Shown piece by piece: positions 62,300 to 64,000 of a stretch of 64,000 bases of DNA (positions within the stretch are counted from its first letter, which is position 1; each line of letters opens with the position of its first letter). Under the pieces are notes generated by a model that was not told the origin of the DNA, did no database searches, and saw nothing but the letters and a program-made list of their open reading frames with translations. The stretch lies in contig NZ_CP047210.1 of NCBI RefSeq assembly GCF_030408775.1, positions 186,001-250,000 of the forward strand, given 5' to 3'. The position numbers and the translations under genes were made by a program. This DNA is from Corynebacterium fournieri (lineage in GTDB: Bacteria > Actinomycetota > Actinomycetes > Mycobacteriales > Mycobacteriaceae).

Positions 62300-63295
62300 A
62301 TGGCCGACAAGCAGCTCACTGTTGCCGAGCTCCTCGCGCGCGCTGAGAAGGAAAACCCGTCCGGCGAGCGCCGCCCGCGCCGTCGCCGCAGCCTCGAGGA
62401 CGGTGGCGTTTCTGTCGCCGAGCTGACGGACTCCTTTAAGAAGGTCGACGTCAAGCCGGCCGAGGTGAAGCACTCCAGCGTGCCTATCGACGCACCTTCG
62501 GATACCTCCAAAAAGACCCCCAAGCCCGCCGCGGCTCAGCCGGCAGACGCAGCACCTGCCGCCTCGAATGCTCAGGCGGGGCAGTCCAAGCGGGTGGAAG
62601 TCACGCATGTCCCGGCGAAGCCGGACAAGGCGCAACCGGCCGCGCCGAAGCGTGCCGAGGACGCCCCAGCTGAGGTGAAGCAGGTTGAGGTGAAGCAAGC
62701 TGAGGCGAAGCCCGCCGCAGCCAAGCCCGCGCAGGGCGAGTCTGTGAAGCTGCGCCCGGCCGCGAAGCCGGAGGCGCCGAAACCTGCCGCGGCGCCAGCC
62801 GCAGCTCCCGCCGCCCCCAAGCCCGCCGCAGCGCCAGCTGCGGCAGCTGCGGCGCCGGCCGCCGACGAGACCACGGTGCTGCGCAAGGTTGAAGCCAAGC
62901 CGGAGGCGCAGCGCGCGACCGCGCAGCCGGACGACACCAACGAGATCCGTGCCGTGGACGCCCCGGAGCCGCAGCGCGCGGAGAAGGACATCTTCGACGA
63001 GCCCGCCGCCGAGCTCGATGAGGTGGGCGATTACGAGGTTGAGGAGGCATCCGTCAACCCGATCCTGCTGGTCCTGCTGGTGTTCTTCGGCGTGCTGCTG
63101 GGCGTGCTGGGGTTCCTGGCGTTTAAGTGGCTGTGGGCCAACATCATGACGATTGTGGCGGTGCTGCTGGGCATCGCCCTCATCGCTGGCGTCGTGGCAG
63201 CCGTCGGCGCGCTTGGAAGCAACCGCGACAAGATCACCATGACCATCGCTGGTCTGGCCGCCGCGGTTATCGCGTTCGGCCCGTCCCTGCTGTAA
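62300..63295 (+). CDS. Ala/Pro/Lys-rich membrane protein (Rv0497-like position)
   Basis: 331 residues. A charged N-terminus ([34 protein letters not shown]) is followed by a ~150-residue Ala/Pro/Lys disordered region (about 65-200), then acidic sequence and three C-terminal spans (about 253-330). The N-terminal motif is shared with actinobacterial proteins at this position between ppx and proC. A cytoplasmic tail attached to the membrane is likely, with unknown function. AAAGGAG ribosome site. Confidence 0.82.
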   Translation: MADKQLTVAELLARAEKENPSGERRPRRRRSLEDGGVSVAELTDSFKKVDVKPAEVKHSSVPIDAPSDTSKKTPKPAAAQPADAAPAASNAQAGQSKRVEVTHVPAKPDKAQPAAPKRAEDAPAEVKQVEVKQAEAKPAAAKPAQGESVKLRPAAKPEAPKPAAAPAAAPAAPKPAAAPAAAAAAPAADETTVLRKVEAKPEAQRATAQPDDTNEIRAVDAPEPQRAEKDIFDEPAAELDEVGDYEVEEASVNPILLVLLVFFGVLLGVLGFLAFKWLWANIMTIVAVLLGIALIAGVVAAVGALGSNRDKITMTIAGLAAAVIAFGPSLL

Positions 63296-63332
63296 TAGCA
63301 CACACGGCTGCAGCGCCGTAAGGAGGAGCACC

Positions 63333-64000
63333 ATGGACCGCATCGCCGTCATCGGAGCGGGAAACATCGGGGAAGCGTTCATCTCCGGCCTCGTCGGCGC
63401 CGGGGTGGATCCTGCGAAGATCACCGCGACGAACAGGTCGGAATCCCGCGGTGCCGAGCTGGCGCAGCGCTACGGCGTGCGCACCACCACCAACAACCGG
63501 GAGGCGGTGCGCGATGTGGACGTGGTGCTCCTGTGCGTCAAACCCGCGCAGATCCTTGATGTCATCGCGCAGCTGGGCGAGGAGCTGACAGTCGCCGACA
63601 CGTGCCCCGTGCTCGTCTCGATGGCCGCTGGCATCACCCTCGCCTCGATGGAGGAGGCGGTCTCTGCCGCCGGCACGCCGATCGTGCGCGTGATGCCCAA
63701 CACCCCGATGCTCCAGGGCAAGGGTGTGCTGGCCGCCGCGTGCGGCAGGTTTGTTGATGAGGGGCAACGGGACGACGTCGTCAAGCTTTTGTCCACTGTG
63801 GGCCAGGTGTTCGAGATCGCCGAGTCCCAGATGGATGCCGTGACCGCCATCTCCGGCTCCGGCCCGGCCTACTTCTTCTTGGTGGCTGAGGCGCTGGTGG
63901 ACGCTGGCGTCTCCCTCGGCCTGTCGCGCGAGCTGGCGGAGCAGCTGGCGTGTGCGACGGCTGCGGGCGCCGGTGTGATGCTCGAGGGCGAGGACAGTCC
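63333..64000 (+). CDS. proC: Pyrroline-5-carboxylate reductase (3' end cut by window)
   Basis: 222 codons visible from ATG 63333 behind AAGGAGGAG. NADP motif VIGAGNIGEAFISGL, TNRSESR, LCVKPAQ and the diagnostic VRVMPNTPMLQGKGV, then AISGSGPAYFFLVAEALVDAGV. It catalyses the last step of proline synthesis. The reading frame is open to the window end; about 50 residues are missing relative to typical ProC. Confidence 0.96.
   Translation, partial: MDRIAVIGAGNIGEAFISGLVGAGVDPAKITATNRSESRGAELAQRYGVRTTTNNREAVRDVDVVLLCVKPAQILDVIAQLGEELTVADTCPVLVSMAAGITLASMEEAVSAAGTPIVRVMPNTPMLQGKGVLAAACGRFVDEGQRDDVVKLLSTVGQVFEIAESQMDAVTAISGSGPAYFFLVAEALVDAGVSLGLSRELAEQLACATAAGAGVMLEGEDS

Noticed and set aside
62480-62870. 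Tandem repeat or CRISPR-like array in the Ala/Pro/Lys-rich gene
   Set aside because: Repetition is at amino-acid level (Lys-Pro-Ala), irregular in DNA, with no constant repeat-spacer spacing.

Overview
The window is a high-G+C actinobacterial chromosome segment, almost certainly from a Corynebacterium. The evidence is the gene content and order: glxR-nth-TlpA-like-NUDIX-marP, a Flp/Tad pilus locus, topA, the adenylate cyclase cyaB next to holB, the rml cluster with a fused rmlCD, two corynomycolyltransferases around a tiny PorA-like gene, lpd, sdhCAB, murB, and mshA-gpmA-senX3-regX3-ppx-proC. Blocks of this order are shared with C. glutamicum and mycobacteria. I see no insertion sequences, prophage, CRISPR array or rRNA. 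It reads as core chromosome with a few accessory islets, and there is no gene-free stretch over 300 bp.

Layout. 1-4.7 kb: the cAMP-type regulator glxR (cut by the window edge), a leaderless 29-residue membrane peptide, a DNA-repair/redox/NUDIX operon and the acid-resistance protease marP. 4.8-12.4 kb: a membrane-anchored HAD phosphatase, a compact Flp pilus locus (ssd/CpaE-like, tadA, tadB, tadC, pilin, two TadE-like minor pilins) and a DEAD-box helicase. 12.5-20.6 kb: cold-shock protein, DedA protein, topA, an HNH nuclease, cyaB, holB and tRNA-Thr(CGT). 20.6-24.9 kb: an acyl-CoA ligase divergent from a secreted SGNH hydrolase, then a mycothiol-dependent formaldehyde dehydrogenase with its metallo-hydrolase partner. 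24.9-31.1 kb: envelope polysaccharide genes (two GT2 glycosyltransferases, rmlA, rmlCD, rmlB, a multispanning flippase-like protein). 31.1-37.3 kb: M1 and S9 peptidases and the mycomembrane islet (mycolyltransferase, PorA-like peptide, mycolyltransferase). 37.3-43.6 kb: lpd, an SRPBCC protein and sdhCAB. 43.7-49 kb: small membrane and coiled-coil proteins, an LmeA-like lipoprotein-binding protein, a methyltransferase, a DUF2505 protein and murB. 49.2-52.7 kb: tandem fatty acyl-CoA ligases. 52.8-64 kb: a ParA/MinD-like ATPase, mshA, two secreted trypsin-like proteases, gpmA, senX3-regX3, a Cys-rich protein, ppx, an Ala/Pro-rich membrane protein and proC (cut by the window edge).

Functional themes are the mycolate/arabinogalactan envelope (rml, mycolyltransferases, PorA-like, acyl-CoA ligases), mycothiol metabolism (mshA, adhE), cAMP signalling (glxR and cyaB in one window, with GlxR-like sites before glxR and sdhC) and central carbon metabolism (lpd, sdh, gpmA).

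The most striking non-gene signals are regulatory. About twenty genes have a TANNNT hexamer 6-8 nt before the start codon, as expected of leaderless transcripts. Several of these -10 elements contain or overlap the stop codon of the upstream gene. Three divergent gene pairs share a ten-base symmetric element, ANNNTANNNT. All three acyl-CoA ligase genes carry the same 17-bp dyad operator. Other oddities are an in-frame palindromic insertion in the S9 peptidase, a perfect 26-bp inverted repeat after murB, a methyltransferase that appears to lack a standard start codon, and an overlapping-frame small secreted ORF before a protease.
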